Positions 35,661 through 48,312 are shown, counted from the first letter of the stretch. The stretch is 64,000 nucleotides of DNA from Halicephalobus mephisto (GCA_009193035.1 SWDT01000068.1:62001-126000), one strand, 5' to 3'. The notes: generated by a model from the letters alone, not told the origin. Made by a program: numbers and translations.

Positions 35661-36223
35661 GAATTATCATAAATAATGAGGTTAATTCTTGTCACGAAAG
35701 TCCTTCAAAATTACAACAAGTTCTCTTTTATCAATACAAGTCAAACTTAGTCCAAAAAACAACCGAGCATGCTGATCAAGACGGTTTCAAAATTAGTGAT
35801 TTATGAATTTTCCTAATGATATTGAATGATCTTTTAATATGTCATTTATTTCCTTATTATATTGCTAGTGTGAAATGTGTTTATTTTAAGATAAATTTTA
35901 AGTGGAAAAATTTTGTTTACCGAGTACTGTATAAAAATATGAACTATGTCCTAAACTTACTAGAATTACGATTCTTTATGTAGACATGAAGAATAATATC
36001 CAGTTCATTCAAAGATCTACATGAGAACTCAAAGCATTATTTAATTAGTTGACACCTCAGAAGGCTCGTCTGAAGGTGCTATAGACTCTGACGTAGTCTA
36101 CGCAGTTCTAATCGCTAGAGAGGGAGTAATCTTTATTTATTTTAGTACAGCAATATTACAGCACAATATAAATAGTATAAACCTAAGGAGGGCAATAGGA
36201 TAATATAGGAATAAATACAATAA

Positions 36224-36442
36224 GATATAACACGGTTTGCAAGAAACTCGGGGGGAAATCGAAGGCAAAACGGCAAATAGCGAGGGTTTTCATTTTTAGT
36301 TGAAATTTTACCCATAGGATCATATGGAAGCATGATTGGGGAATTTCAATTATGAGTAAAATTTCAACCAAAAATGAAAAACCTCGCCATTTGCCGTTTC
36401 GTTCTCAATTTCCCTCAAGCTTCTTGCAAAACGCGTTATATT
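36224..36442. repeat. long foldback: 89-base inverted arms, 41-base loop
   Basis: Arms 36224-36312 and 36354-36442 pair over nearly their whole length, e.g. CAAAACGGCAAATAGCGAGG against CCTCGCCATTTGCCGTTTCG. No TA or TTAA boundary is clear. Confidence 0.8.
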
Positions 36443-36769
36443 ACCATTGTTCACCTTCCTTATTTTTATGTATGTGCGGTCAAAGGCATCTATTATATAA
36501 GATAAATCATATTTTAACTAAAATCACCGAAATATAGAAAAGCACGTCATGACTTTAAACAACGCTAAATAATAATAAAGTTTACATGTGAAATATAAAA
36601 AGTATTCAGTAATATTAATCAGATTTTTCGGAAAAATGGAAAATACGCAAAGTTCGGATTTTGACCTCGAAGTACGATATTCCTTATGATAAAACAGTGC
36701 ACTGTAATTTAACATCTCTGTTCTTCTAAATCACTGTATGAGATTTCTGGAGCTTAATGGGCTTAGGCT

Positions 36770-37140
36770 ATCTGTTCTCCTTAATGGCGGTTCTGATGCT
36801 TTTGGATCGGTTAGTAACTATTCCAGTTTCTTGATAACGGTTGACTTTTTGAACCGTTTGGAATAGAATTTTATATGTCGGCGAAATGAAGCTTGTTCCT
36901 TGTCCAGTTTCGTACAAAGCAGCAGTTTCAGGATACTTTTGTTTTGATAGCATCATTTCTTCCACAGTGCAAATAAGAAAATGATTTTAGATTCACTGTG
37001 AAGCCCTTGGATGATAGTTTTGAAATTGCTGCCCCAAAGCGTCGAATTTTTTTATTAAAAATTTTGTCGCACTTTTTTATGCATCCGAACTTTTTCCTCA
37101 CCCTGTAGCATCTTATTGAAAATGTCTTACTAAGTTCCAC
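36770..37140 (-). pseudogene. degenerate Tc1/mariner-like transposase N-terminus
   Basis: Two overlapping open frames read like the helix-turn-helix part of a Tc/mariner transposase (ETAALYETGQGTSFIS … VQKVNRYQETGIVTNR). No catalytic region or terminal repeats found. Weak evidence. Confidence 0.3.
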
Positions 37141-37584
37141 ATAAAAAGTTCTTTTTATGTTTTTATAATAACCATTGAAAAAGATTAGAAATCAAATACC
37201 GGGCACATTGGTAGTCGAGCAAAACCTCTTTCGCATATTCTGGATTTCATCAAATTGTGAATAAGAACAACAAAGATTTTAAATCATTATGAAAATAAAC
37301 TAAACATCGTTTGGAGCTATTGACTAATGTAGCTGCTTTGATAAAGGATATGACAGAAGTTGAGGCCACAAGGGATCTGAATAAGAAGGATATGATAGGT
37401 GGATTTTTGTTAAAGATGATGAAAATCAAATTGCTGAGTTGTTGTTATCACTTTTTCTCTGCAAGCAAATTTTATTGACAACGTCAGTTTTTATTGAATA
37501 GTTCTAGCATTTTGAGCTGTGATCATACGACCGTTATACTAGTTATAAAATTTGAGTTTCTTTATTCCCGAATATTCTCTAAAC

Positions 37585-40500
37585 ATGCAGTATTTATGGA
37601 AAAATAATTTATCTGAATCGTTTACCATGAATAATATTTTTCTAAGAATCCTTCTCAATGTCATGATCCTATGTTTGGTTATTTTTTTGTTTCTTCTCTT
37701 TACGATAGAAGACGAATTTAAAGTTGAAATAATGACAGAGAGACGGGGTATATTTCAAACAGCGGTCAGATCTATTGATCCAAGGAAACCATTTTTTCGA
37801 AAGCCGGATGAACTAAAAGAAGTTGATTGTGCTAGATTTTTCAATAATAACACTGCTTATGAGAATATCTATACTAAAAAGAAGATAACCTATAAAGATG
37901 TAGAATCCTTATCTAGTGATTGTAGAGAAATTAAAATGAGAAATTATTTCCCAGAAAAACCTCGCAATGATATTGAAGCTGCCTTTCCCATTGCCTTCGC
38001 CAAGATTGTTTACACGGTAATTTGAAGCTATTGTATTAAAAAATTATAATTCAGATTTATACAGGACTACTTGTTTTTGGAAATGGAACTAGCAGCAACC
38101 TATGCTCCTCAGAATGTTTATTGTTATGCTGTCGACAAAAAATCTAATAAAATCTTCCATCAACGGATTCATGCATTAACTGAATGCTTTCCTAATGTTT
38201 TTCATACCAAAATAGAATTCAATGTTAACAGCGCCGGCAAAAACATGGGATTTGCTCACTATGAATGTTTGAAAGAGCTAATGAAGTATGATTGGAAGTA
38301 TGTAGTATTACTTCAGGTAAGTTTCAGTTCCAATAATAATGTGTAAGCAAATTATAATATACAGTACCTGTTAAAAGTTTGGCAACTTTTGTTTTTTGGC
38401 TATGACTTTGTTTCTTCATTTTTTAAAATGATTTCCTTTTTAAAATGAAGAAAACAAAAATCTTCATCTGGCTTTACAAGGAACACCTGAGGACTTTTTG
38501 AACTGCTTCATCGTGAATGGGAAATGATCGATTCAGCTATAGTTAAAAAATTCATTTCATCGATGCGAACAGATATAAAGGAGTTATATGGTTTAAAAGC
38601 TTTGTAACAAGATATTAATTTTTTTTGCTTGAGTTATTATTTTAAATATTAATTTAATAGGTTTTTATGAAGCTTTAAACAAAAAATTATCGAACTTTTA
38701 ATCGGTCCAAAACTTAAAAATTTTTGCAATATTCTCTGATTTTCTTTGTAGGACCAGATGAGGATTTTTGTTTTCTTCGTTTAAAAAAAGAATTCAAAAA
38801 CATGAAAAAATAAAGAAGTTATAGCAAAAAAAGTGGTAACCAAAAAACAAAAGTTGCCAAATTTTTGAGCGGCACTGTATATCACCTAACATTTGAAACA
38901 ATTACTCATCAGCCTCTGACAAATCAGATTTAAAGAGAAACTAAAAACTCGACCCTAAACTAAAGATGCTTCAGAGCTTTATGTCCTAAGGCATTGGACA
39001 AAAGTCTTTGCTATTTTTGTTTTAACAATATAAAAAAATATCAAATTAAACAAAAAACAAAACATAATCAATATTTAGTTGGACCACCACGATTAGTTTA
39101 ATAGCCTTGATTCGGTCAGGCATCGAAGCAATCAAGCGGTCAATAACATCCTGGCCAATGGACTCCCACTTTTTTTGCAAATAACGAATTTTTGATTCGC
39201 GTTTTTTGTATACTATCCCGCTACCCGTCTCTTAAGCTCCCCCCATAGATGCTCTATGGGGTTGAGGTCCGGAGACTGAGAGGGCCAGTCCAAAACTTGC
39301 ACTTTCATACGAGAAAGGAAGTTCTGGGCCATTGCGGATTAATGTTTTGGATCATTATCCTGCTGAAAAAACCATCCAGGTGGCATAGATTCCCGCCCGT
39401 GTGGTAGCATTTGATCCTTTAAGATATTGGTATATACATGTTTGTCCATTTTTCCTTTAATTCGGAATAATGGACCTACCCCATATGAGCTGAAACAACC
39501 TCAAACAATTACCGATCCACCACCATGTTTAACAGTAGGTTTCACGTATTTGGAGTTGTATCTCTGCCTTGGGGGTTGATGAACATAGGATATACCATCA
39601 GATCCGAAAAGATTTGCCTTACTTTCGTCACTCCAGAGAACCTTTGACCAGTCTGTTATTGTCCACTTCTCATACTTCTTAGCAAATGCTAATCGTGCCT
39701 TCTTATTCGCTTTTGAAATTGAGGGTTTACTGGTAGGGCGACGCCCGAGAAGTCCATTAGCAACCAGGCGTCTTTGAACAGTGCGAATCGAGATGGAATC
39801 ACGTACTTCTGGCTCCAGCTGATTACGGATATCTGGTGCACTTTGACGAGGATCGGCAACGGAGAGGCGTTTTATCATCCTGTCTGTTTTGTCGTCGGTC
39901 TTTCGTGGACGGCCAGGCTTGTATTTCGTATTCACAGTTTTGCGAGCACGGTAACGATTATAAATCGTCCTTACACTGGATTCTGGAATCGAGAAATCGC
40001 GACCAACGGAAGAATAGGAACGACCGGACTTCACGGCATGAACAATCAAGCTTCTGGTTTCTTCACTACAGTATCTACCCAGCATCGGAAATAAAAGTAA
40101 AAGATAAAAAAATATTAATAAGAAACATTATTCCAAAAAGCGAAAAATTATATATAAAAGCAAAGAAACTTACGTTCGCAAACACTTTTGTTGTGGTGCT
40201 TCTGAAGTTTTCCAGCCAACTTCACTGGGAAATCTATAATTTCGGGAAAAACGGTTATTAAACCATCTGCCAAAGGTAGATATTGAAATACTAGAGAAAC
40301 CTATTATGCTATCTCCAATAACACTTAAATATCAATAAAAAAAACTAAATTAGCAAAGACTTTTGACAGTTACTGTAAATTTAACATTGGTTCTTTGAAT
40401 TTTGAAAATTTAAAATCTACCAATTTATTTATTATATCATTATGATCAAACTTATACTGCTTGAACCCTTTTAATAAACACTTTTAACTTTTTCATAATG

Positions 40501-41394
40501 CAATATTAAAATAAGAAAAATTAAATTATAAAAATTAAGAGTCCAAATTGAATGAAGTTGGGAAATCTAAGAAAGCAAATTAATAATTATCTAATGGCTG
40601 AGATTTCAGAATCATGACTTTTCATTGAAAACTAACGCTGAAATGGTTCAAATTTTCACATGGATGAATGGAACGAATGATGTACAAATTTTGCCACCAA
40701 TATGGCAGCGGATAAACAAGAAAGAAAATTGGAGTTTTGCGCGTTTAAATTTATTTCAGAAAAGTTTGTTCTATTTTTATGTAAAAGTTTAATTTCCATT
40801 ATTTCAGAAGAGCGAAATATTGCTCGATTCAATGGAAAAGAACCAAAGTTGAATTTTGCCAAAGGCCTTGTAGAGTGTTCCTTATCTAGAGCAGTAGTCG
40901 ACTTTATGGTCTTTGAATTGAATCTTACTACAGCCCTCACTTTGATTAATAACGGAAAATATGGAGTCGACGAAATCTTGATCCCCACTCTGATGGCGAC
41001 AGATGCTCTGAATGCTCCTGGAGGCTTTACTCATTATTGTATCGATAATCATATCAGAGGCGATTATTTGACCAGATTAACTGTTTGGCATAACAAGAAA
41101 AAATGTCATAGCCATGTTATGCGGCATTCCATTTGTGTCTTTGGAGTAGCGGATTTAAAGTACCTCAAGGGTTATCCCCATCTATTTGGTAATAAAATGA
41201 TTCCAAAAGTCGATTTTGCTGCTTCTGTTTGTTGGAGGGAGTTTTTATTCAACAAAACTTACATCAACTCTGTAACTAATCCAGCCGACACATTGGACAA
41301 GAACATTTACATTAATTTAAATACTGTTCGATACAATAAGGAGCGATATGATCCGAATTTTAACATTTCTAACTTTAAATGTAGGATAAAATAA
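37585..41394 (+). CDS. GT14 core-2/I-branching-type glycosyltransferase B
   Basis: Exons 37585-38016, 38065-38316, 40610-40763, 40808-41394; phases 0,0,1; about 474 residues. The start is the first in-frame ATG; a second at 37627 sits closer to the anchor [20 protein letters not shown]. Exon 2 has the family core [23 protein letters not shown] and ends in [10 protein letters not shown], which continues in exon 3 as [16 protein letters not shown] and WMNGTND; exon 4 has [22 protein letters not shown] and a Cys-containing C-terminus. Much diverged from GT14 genes A and C and on the opposite strand. Intron 2 (38317-40609) is 2.3 kb instead of about 50 bases because it took in two Tc1-family insertions; the reading frame is unharmed. 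AATAAA follows at 41434. Confidence 0.87.
38362..38877. mobile_element. non-autonomous Tc1-family element (516 bp)
   Basis: TA-flanked, with terminal inverted repeats of about 40 bases (CAGTACCTGTTAAAAGTTTG at the left, the complement of CAAATTTTTGAGCGGCACTG at the right, both continuing into GGCAACTTTTGTTTTTTGG). The interior keeps a fragment reading [20 protein letters not shown], the C-terminal end of a Tc1-like transposase, so it is a deletion derivative of an autonomous element. Confidence 0.8.
38989..40375 (-). mobile_element. Tc1-type transposon (1387 bp)
   Basis: Flanked by TA (38987-38988, 40376-40377). Terminal repeats share CAAAAGTCTTTGCT at the same distance from both ends. It sits in intron 2 of GT14 gene B, in reverse orientation to the gene. 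See the transposase entry for content. Confidence 0.85.
39070..40085 (-). pseudogene. Tc1-like DD34E transposase, broken
   Basis: The N-terminal 194 codons are open (40085-39501): paired-type helix-turn-helix [26 protein letters not shown], then the catalytic [15 protein letters not shown]. The frame then meets TGA where GGGSVMVWGCF-type sequence expects Trp, and TAA after QQDNDPKH. The DD34E region [16 protein letters not shown] is still readable, followed by a frame change. All three acidic positions remain, so the copy died recently and cannot make a full protein. Confidence 0.85.
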
Positions 41395-42220
41395 AAATGC
41401 CTTTTGAAGTTTGATACTAAATTATGTAAGACTCAATAAAATTCATAATTTGTGACAGAAATACTGAATTACATATATTAGATGAAATGTAATGTTAATA
41501 TTCTTTATGAGTAGCATACTGTTCAACTTTTAAAAAGTAATTCATAAAATATCTTGTGAAACCTTTTTTACTAAGAGTCATTTAAAAAAGCGTTATTCAT
41601 TGTTTTAAAATTACTAAAGTTATCAATATCTAATTATATCGTTTGATTTAAAAGACATTTCAAGTAACTTTGTACATTTTCTAATACAAAAACTAAGCCT
41701 TCAAATTTGAACGACATATAATATAGAATAATGGGTTTCATAGATTCTGAGTCTGAAGTCAGGTTTGGAAGTTGACTTTCGGAATCCGGACTTCTGAAGT
41801 TATAAAACCTTATAACCTTCTTCAATGAAATTCAACTAATTTTACTTTTTCTTAAATAATATCTATCCTCTAAGACCTCCAACTTTTCTTTATGTACTGA
41901 CTTCTAAAGCAGTGTCCTAAGAGGAAATTTTGAAAATTTTTATAGATTTTTAACTGGATATCTGTAAAAAATAGAAATCAGCATTGCTTTTAAATTTAAA
42001 AAACACTTTTCAAAACTCTAATTTCAAATGTTGATTTTTGGTTTTATTTGTTCGAAATGTTGTCTTTTCGTTATTTTATTCCGAACACAAATCTCGAACT
42101 TGGATAATTAACAAGTTGACAACAATGCGCGTTTAAATTTTTTTGATAGCTTGCATTTTCAAAGCTGGATTAATTTGTTCAAGTTTAAGATGATGTAATA
42201 AAAGATGGTAGTAAAATGTG

Positions 42221-42256
42221 AGGTGTCGATGGTATGACACCTTGGAGCTCTTCAAT
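42221..42256 (+). repeat. head fragment of the tRNA-like dispersed repeat
   Basis: AGGTGTC … GACACCTTGGAGCTC, the 5' hairpin only; the rest of the unit is absent. Confidence 0.6.
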
Positions 42257-42284
42257 TTGTTAAGGTAGTTTTATAAAAAGTTTC

Positions 42285-42352
42285 ATCAATCGGCTATGGG
42301 AGTCGAAAAACATGTGCGACCTATATATGGGTCGTATGTTGCCAAGGTGTTA
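42285..42352. mobile_element. partial piggyBac-type MITE
   Basis: Contains a CGACC…GGGTCGTA hairpin and ends CAAGGTGTTAA, paralleling the right end of the MITE at 19722-19872. Confidence 0.35.
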
Positions 42353-43613
42353 AACCGTTATCATAAACGTACTAAGAAATACAAAAGCGACACGATCGAT
42401 AAATCTTTGTTAAGACTGTTAGCAGTCTTTCTGGATCGGTGAAGTTATCGCTGTTCCGATCACCATTAAATTATTTGTTTTTTAAATTTCTTTAATAGTC
42501 CGAAATCTGCAGTAAAAATATTCTATTAAATTTTTTCTTCACTTCAAATTTAATAAAAACTACAGTAAATTTTATCCAATTGCTTATTTTGGACGTTTAA
42601 ACCTTTTGTTTTTCAGTTTGTAATAAGTTCATTTTAAAAATCACTCTAATAATGTTTGATATGACTTTTACTTGTTTATATAAACAACATATCTAGTGTT
42701 ATTCGGAAGATCTAGGTAAATAATAAGATTTCGAGTTTCAGAATGAGTAGTTTTGTTCAATTGATAAGTTTAACACATTGTTACTTGATTATCATATCTT
42801 AAAACTATATTCTGCAGCTTTTTTGATAGAAAATATACGGGTTAAATATTTTAAATGCTAAAAGGAATAAGATAATTCATACTTGTTATGCTTTTTGAAT
42901 TATTATCTTTGGATAACATCTCGGAGTATTATATAAACCTTAGGAATTCTCTGTAATCTATCCACTGTATTTAAAACTTTACTTAAATACAAAAATTCTA
43001 CTTCTTCAGATTTGTACAAAGCGCTATAAAAATGACTAGCAAGTTTCCGTAGGTTAAAATATTTGTTTAACTCTTCTTTGTTAATAGTAATAATTAGGGA
43101 TATAAAGTGTTCATCAAAAGTTTAGTTCTCTTCATAGTTAGAGTTGTTGTTTTTCATAAAAGTATTCTTTCTTTATGATCCGTTTGTTGCCTTTTTTAAG
43201 AGTTTTAACTGACATTTTTAAAAGAATAAATTTTCTCATTATTTCAAGTGCAAACTTTCTGCTTACTCTTACATTCACTAACATCTCAATTGTTTGTTGT
43301 TCAGTAATTTAGTGAATCTTTTTTGATTTATCTTTGTTACCACAAACATAAAGTTATTATATTCTTGTTTTAAATGTAACATAATCACTTTTGTGCCTAC
43401 CAAAGTATTCAATAAATATAAATAATAAGTGGAAATAATATTCCACTATACTATTTTTTCGTTATATCTAGAAACGTTGTGATCGATAATAACAGAAATA
43501 CGTCAACAACGATAATTGCGTGTTATCTTCAAATTATAGCGTTTGGCATGATAATGTGTCTTTTCTCATTTAGTTCTTCTTTCAAAGCAGTTCCATATGA
43601 AAATCATAGAAGA

Positions 43614-45875
43614 ATGAAGTCGAAAACCAAGAAACAAAAACGACCGGATGTTCAATATCTTCGAGTTGTTGCGATTGCCGCTGTTTTGGGATTTCATCTG
43701 AGACCTGAACTTGTTCCCCAGGGATTCCTTGGAGTTGATATGTCAGTTTTTATTTTCACATATCATTTTACATAATAATGATTTCAGATTCTTTGTCATC
43801 TCAGGGTATTTGATGACTCTGATTCTCAACTTCGGTCAGAAGTCACTGACAATGAAATCGATATTTCAGTTCTATGAACGGAGAATGAAGAGACTCTTTC
43901 CTGCTTATTTTTTGGTTATCTTAGCAACATTATTCATATGTGGATTCTATCTAATTGCACTGGACTTTGATTTCCTTAGAACAGATGCTCTATGGGCCAC
44001 GGTGTTCTCAACAAATCTGCAGTCGATGCTGAAGAAAGAAACATATTTCAACCTCATTGGTGACTATAAGTTTTTCCTTCACACATGGTCCCTCTCCGTT
44101 GAATTTCAGTACTACTTACTCGCTCCATTCCTGATATACGGAATCTATCGGTCTAGACATCCTTTAATTGCGACTACTGTTATCGGGTTGATATCATTGA
44201 TTTTCCAAATAATAACGAAAGAATTCGAAACAATTTCGTTTAGTTGTGTGTTTTCTCGAATATGGCAGTTTCTGATAGGAAGTTTTGTTATCTACCTTGA
44301 AGAAAGAAGACAATCCACCCAGAATCCATCGGAAGCCGAGGTAGAGCTGGTGGAAGATGGAGAGCCAAAGATTTCAAAGAATATGTATTCACATAACAGT
44401 TCCGTTGTTTTATAAGAATACTGATTATTTTTTCTCTTTCTGCTATCACATTTATGCCGGCATTGTCTACTACCTTCTATTACACTGTTCTAATTAGAAT
44501 AACTGCAACAACATTGACAGGATCGCTATGTTTGTTGGATGGAATCACGAGCCTAATTTTCTTAGCAGAGTGTTTGTATATTTTGGAGATATATCCTATT
44601 CAGTTTATCTCGTTCATTGGCCGGTTATCATTTTGGCCAAACTTGCAAATCTTCGAATCTTGGTGTAAGTTGATTCTGAAGCTTTAGTTTGACTACTTAT
44701 AAATAAATTGTTTAGCTGTACTGCATAATCTAGGAATTATATTCATCCTTTCTATTCTCCAATATGAATTGTTTGAGAAGAAATTACTAAAAGCTTCTAG
44801 TCAGAAAGTTTTTCTTATTTGTATTGGCTTAATTATTGGAATAGTTGTGATAGAAACACAACAACAAGGACTCGGATACACTTCTTCTGTGGGTTCTTAT
44901 ATTGATTTAATCTTATTGTCGTTATTTTCATTTGTAGATTCCTCAGCATCCTGCTGTTGCCGGCAACCAAATGATAGCTAAAGAATGCGAAAATCGCCTA
45001 AAGCTTTTCTCCTGTAATTGGGATCCAGAAATGTTAACTGTTGTAAACAACAAAAAACCAACGACGAGTGAAGCTTTCTTCTGTTCGTATAATGGAACCG
45101 GTAAAGCGACTATTTTCGTTACAGGCAACAGTTTTGCTACCCGACAAGTTAGTACAATTGAATCTGCTTTGAGGGACAATACAAGAAACTGTACTTTGTT
45201 TTTAGACCAAATTGTCTACCTTTTGAATCTTTTAATGGTTTCTTTCCTAAACGATGGGGATGTGATGAAGTTAGAAATAAGACAGTTCAGTTTCTAGAGA
45301 AATTTAAGCCAGATTTCTTGATTATTACACAAAGGTAAATTTCAATGGATTAACTCCTGATTTGTCAAGAAAACAGATCTTCTTTCTAATGAAACGACTT
45401 TTAGACTTAGTGGACATCCGAAATTCCAAAAGCCGCTCACGATGAAACAGGCTAAAATCGACAACACCACACTTATAGTTGCAGATTATCTAAAGATGTT
45501 CTCTCAGTTTGTGAAAAAGATTTTCATCATCGAACCCCACGTCGTTCTCACTTTTGATCCCGTGACGGTACTTGCTAAAGAGCTCTCTCAAGGGAATTCC
45601 ATCGATAAATACCATGTTTCAATGAGTAAACTTCAAAAGAGATTGATCCAGGCTGGTTTCGGATTCTCGCAGCAATGGACACTTGTCCCAAATGCGAATC
45701 TATCCCTATCAGATCTATCTTCTGCAAAGACGATAAATGTCCTGTCTACGAAGCAAAGAGAAAGCTGTCCTTATTCTGCGATTATGGCCATCTCAGTCCT
45801 CTCGGTGTTGAGAAAATGGTACCTATCGTGAAAACTTACTTCAACAAAGCTCTAACTGATCTAAGGTTAAATTAA
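43614..45875 (+). pseudogene. acyltransferase-3 / SGNH O-acyltransferase (OAC-type), frame-broken
   Basis: Multi-pass membrane acyltransferase of the OAC/NRF-6 family with a C-terminal SGNH domain. Exons 43614-43741 and 43788 onward join as GFLGVD|IFFVISGYL. Then come the usual LFPAYFLVIL, LHTWSLSVEFQYYLLAPF and FLIGSFVIYLEERR. The TM/catalytic stretch YFGDISYSVYLVHWPVI near 44610, the SGNH start IFVTGNSFATRQVS near 45130, and the end CDYGHLSPLGVEKMVPIV near 45800 are all conserved but lie in frames that do not connect by credible introns: breaks fall near 44515, 44670, 45200 and 45650. So it is a recent pseudogene, or a real gene hit by assembly indels. The motifs themselves are undamaged. 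Confidence 0.7.
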
Positions 45876-47223
45876 TAAATTTATACCAATACATATCTAA
45901 GGTATAATAGAATCATTTTAAATTTAAGATAGTTTTTAAAATGTTAGTAAAAAACTATGCTTTTATAATTCTGGATTTTGGAAAGTTTCAAAACGAATAT
46001 CCCAAAGACAGTGAACTAATATTTATTATTAGATTGTTTGAAAATTAATGCTGGATTTTGATTGCAAACCTTAAAGGATCGTAATGCAACTATAATATTT
46101 GATTTTTAACTAAAGTAAAAGTCGTCTGAATCAATACAGTTCTAACAAAAAAACTTATTTGTTAATTTAAATACTGTAGATGAGATAAATCTTTTGGGAG
46201 GAATTTCCCACAGTCTACTATTTACAGAAATTTTTCTTATACAATAAATTGTTGACATGCGTAACTGATAGTCAATTAATAAAAGATCAATCGAATACAG
46301 TATATAAGGTAAAATTATCTTCCGGAAATCGTTTTTAGCATCTTAACTTTTGGAGTTCATAAAACAGGTAGATAGAGCAAGGTTCAAAGCATTATAATGA
46401 TATATAACCTATATATTTTCATGTAAGTGCATTTCTAAATATAAGCTGACTACTAAAATAAATATTTTTAATGATCTACTACTTTTTATCAAATATTCAA
46501 ATTTAAGGACATTTATGATTTTTCTTATGAAGAACTGATATAAAAAATAAATGTTGGGACTTGAGGAGACGCCATGCAGGTGGTGCTCCCTGATTAGGTG
46601 GTCTTAGCACAACCATCGTAACCTTATGAGGCTTATATTGTTGTGTTGTTGTTTAATAATATATTTTTATAGAAGATTGTGACTTGTTGTCTTATAAAAA
46701 CCCTATTACATCTCTTCCTATTCGTCGGATCCCAAGTCAAAACAATAACATATAATGGTTTTCAAGTTATTCAATTGATTCTCACGCAAACTGCTATAAA
46801 TGTAATATAGTAATTTCATTTAAATTTACTGTATTTTCATAAACTTTTTGAACTAAAGCTTGAATCTTTCTCTATCTGATGAACATAGGGAATTAAAAAA
46901 GTTTAAAAACCATAAAAAATAATAGCAAGATCAACTAAATGATTTAACCTATTTTTTTAAGATAAAGAATTTCTGATTCAGCAGTGAGATTTATTTATTT
47001 TTAAATTTTCCAACAGTCATTATATCTGGTGCTGATTTGCCCAAAGTTCAATTCTAGTTTGAGTCCCATACTCAGTATGCTATTCTTGCACTGTGTTTTT
47101 TTGTCTGGAACTGATAACATGGAAAGTAAAGTTTCGACAGTTTGACATGCTTCCAATTGACCAGCGTTAACAGCCTAAACTTAAAACTGATAAAGAATAG
47201 TCTTTATTTTCCACCAACATCCT
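45876..47223. other. intergenic with solo LTR
   Basis: AT-rich; holds the reverse-oriented LTR at 46552-46744. No coding sequence seen. Confidence 0.5.
46552..46744 (-). mobile_element. solo LTR-like element, copy 2 (diverged, 193 bp)
   Basis: Reverse complement of the 23769 and 53150 elements: begins TGTTGGGACTTGAGGAGACG and ends CCAAGTCAAAACA. Flanks ATAAA/ATAAC match at 4 of 5 bases, as for an aged target duplication. Confidence 0.75.
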
Positions 47224-48312
47224 TCAAATAAAATTTCCATGGAATCTGTCGAACCAGTGAGCGAAATTAAAACTTGATAAAGTTGAAAAACACGAAAACG
47301 GACCGCATTTTTTCAAAACATTGAAGATTTGTTTCAATGCGAGAAATGATATGAAATCCTTGACTTCATAGGCGTGGAAGAACGCCACTTTGTTCGTTTT
47401 GCAGACATCGCAGAAACCACAATTGTAATAACAGTTGACATGACTCTCAAAAGCTTTCGTCCTCAAGTCGTCACAATCGATCAATTTGGAGCCTTGTTTC
47501 TTCTTCTTTTTCTGTTCTGAAAGAGGACAAACGGTTATTATCTGTTTCCACTTGATAAGAAAAACGGTGTTCAGTTTTGGAGGAATTTCTGTAGTAAACA
47601 AAACTTGCCTTCTTTGACTATGTTTCCGAGTTTTTCTAAAAGACAATTTTTTGTACAGTTGATGAATTCTCTTCCTGCTGCATCAAAGGATTGGAAGATG
47701 TCTAGAAAATTTAACTATTAGCTCAGATAAGATAAATCAATTTTTAAAGTTACTATTTTGTCGGTTTTTTGAGAAAATTGTTTAAAATGATTTTTTTCAG
47801 CAATTCACTGATGATTCTTTCGAGTTAATCTGGATTCGAAATAAAGTAGATATTTTATATTAGTAAATTATTTCGAAAGATGTTTTTGAATAATTTAATT
47901 TTTTTAAATAGAAATTATCAATTGTAATTTGGAAGAGGATTTTTTTGTGGTTAAAAAATTGAAATTGTCAGATCCCATTCAAACAGCCAAGGGTCCAATC
48001 CAACAGGATCTTGTTTTCCTGTTTTTCCTTAATTTCTTTCGACAAAACATTATCTTTTGGGTATCTTTCACAACCCCCGGTTCAGAGAACGCCCAATTAT
48101 GCATTTTCATCAAGAAACCAACCTTTTCGAACGAATCTTTCGCAGTACTTTTTCCCGTACTTTATCAAATATCCATCCGCACCGCAATGAACCCGCTTTT
48201 CGAATTTTGAATACATACTGCATCCATAAGCGTTCTTCTCATCTTCAGCATCCACAATAATTAGTAAATAACAAATATAAAAAAAATAAAAAGAAACAAG
48301 TTTTCGATGCAT
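47224..48312 (-). CDS. small secreted Cys-rich protein, unknown function
   Basis: Three exons in transcript order: 48312-48123, 47701-47609, 47516-47224; about 191 residues. MHRKLVSFYFFYICYLLIIVDA is a signal peptide. The mature part has a regular cysteine pattern: CSMYSKFEKRVHCGADGYLI, YCERF, FINCTKNCL, then LIDCDDLR, CYYNCGFCDVCKTNK and CGPFSCF, i.e. about twelve cysteines likely to form disulphides. The intron between exons 2 and 3 uses a GC donor (GAAG|GCAAGT), which keeps the frame exactly. The middle has a very basic run (EQKKKKKQ). The pattern is reminiscent of small secreted nematode proteins, but I do not recognise the family and assign no function. Confidence 0.7.

Larger units (their letters stand above)
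35661..37584. other. intergenic with hairpin and transposase remnant
   Basis: Contains a long inverted repeat (36224-36442) and a degenerate transposase-like stretch on the minus strand (36770-37140). No other genes. Confidence 0.5.
41395..43613. other. 2.2-kb AT-rich intergenic stretch
   Basis: Apart from a repeat-head fragment at 42221-42256 and a piggyBac-MITE-like right end next to it (about 42285-42352), nothing is recognisable. Confidence 0.5.

Noticed and set aside
45650..45680. A 17-base 'intron' (GT…CAG) that would restore the acyltransferase frame
   Set aside because: Far below any plausible intron length; a frameshift is the simpler reading.
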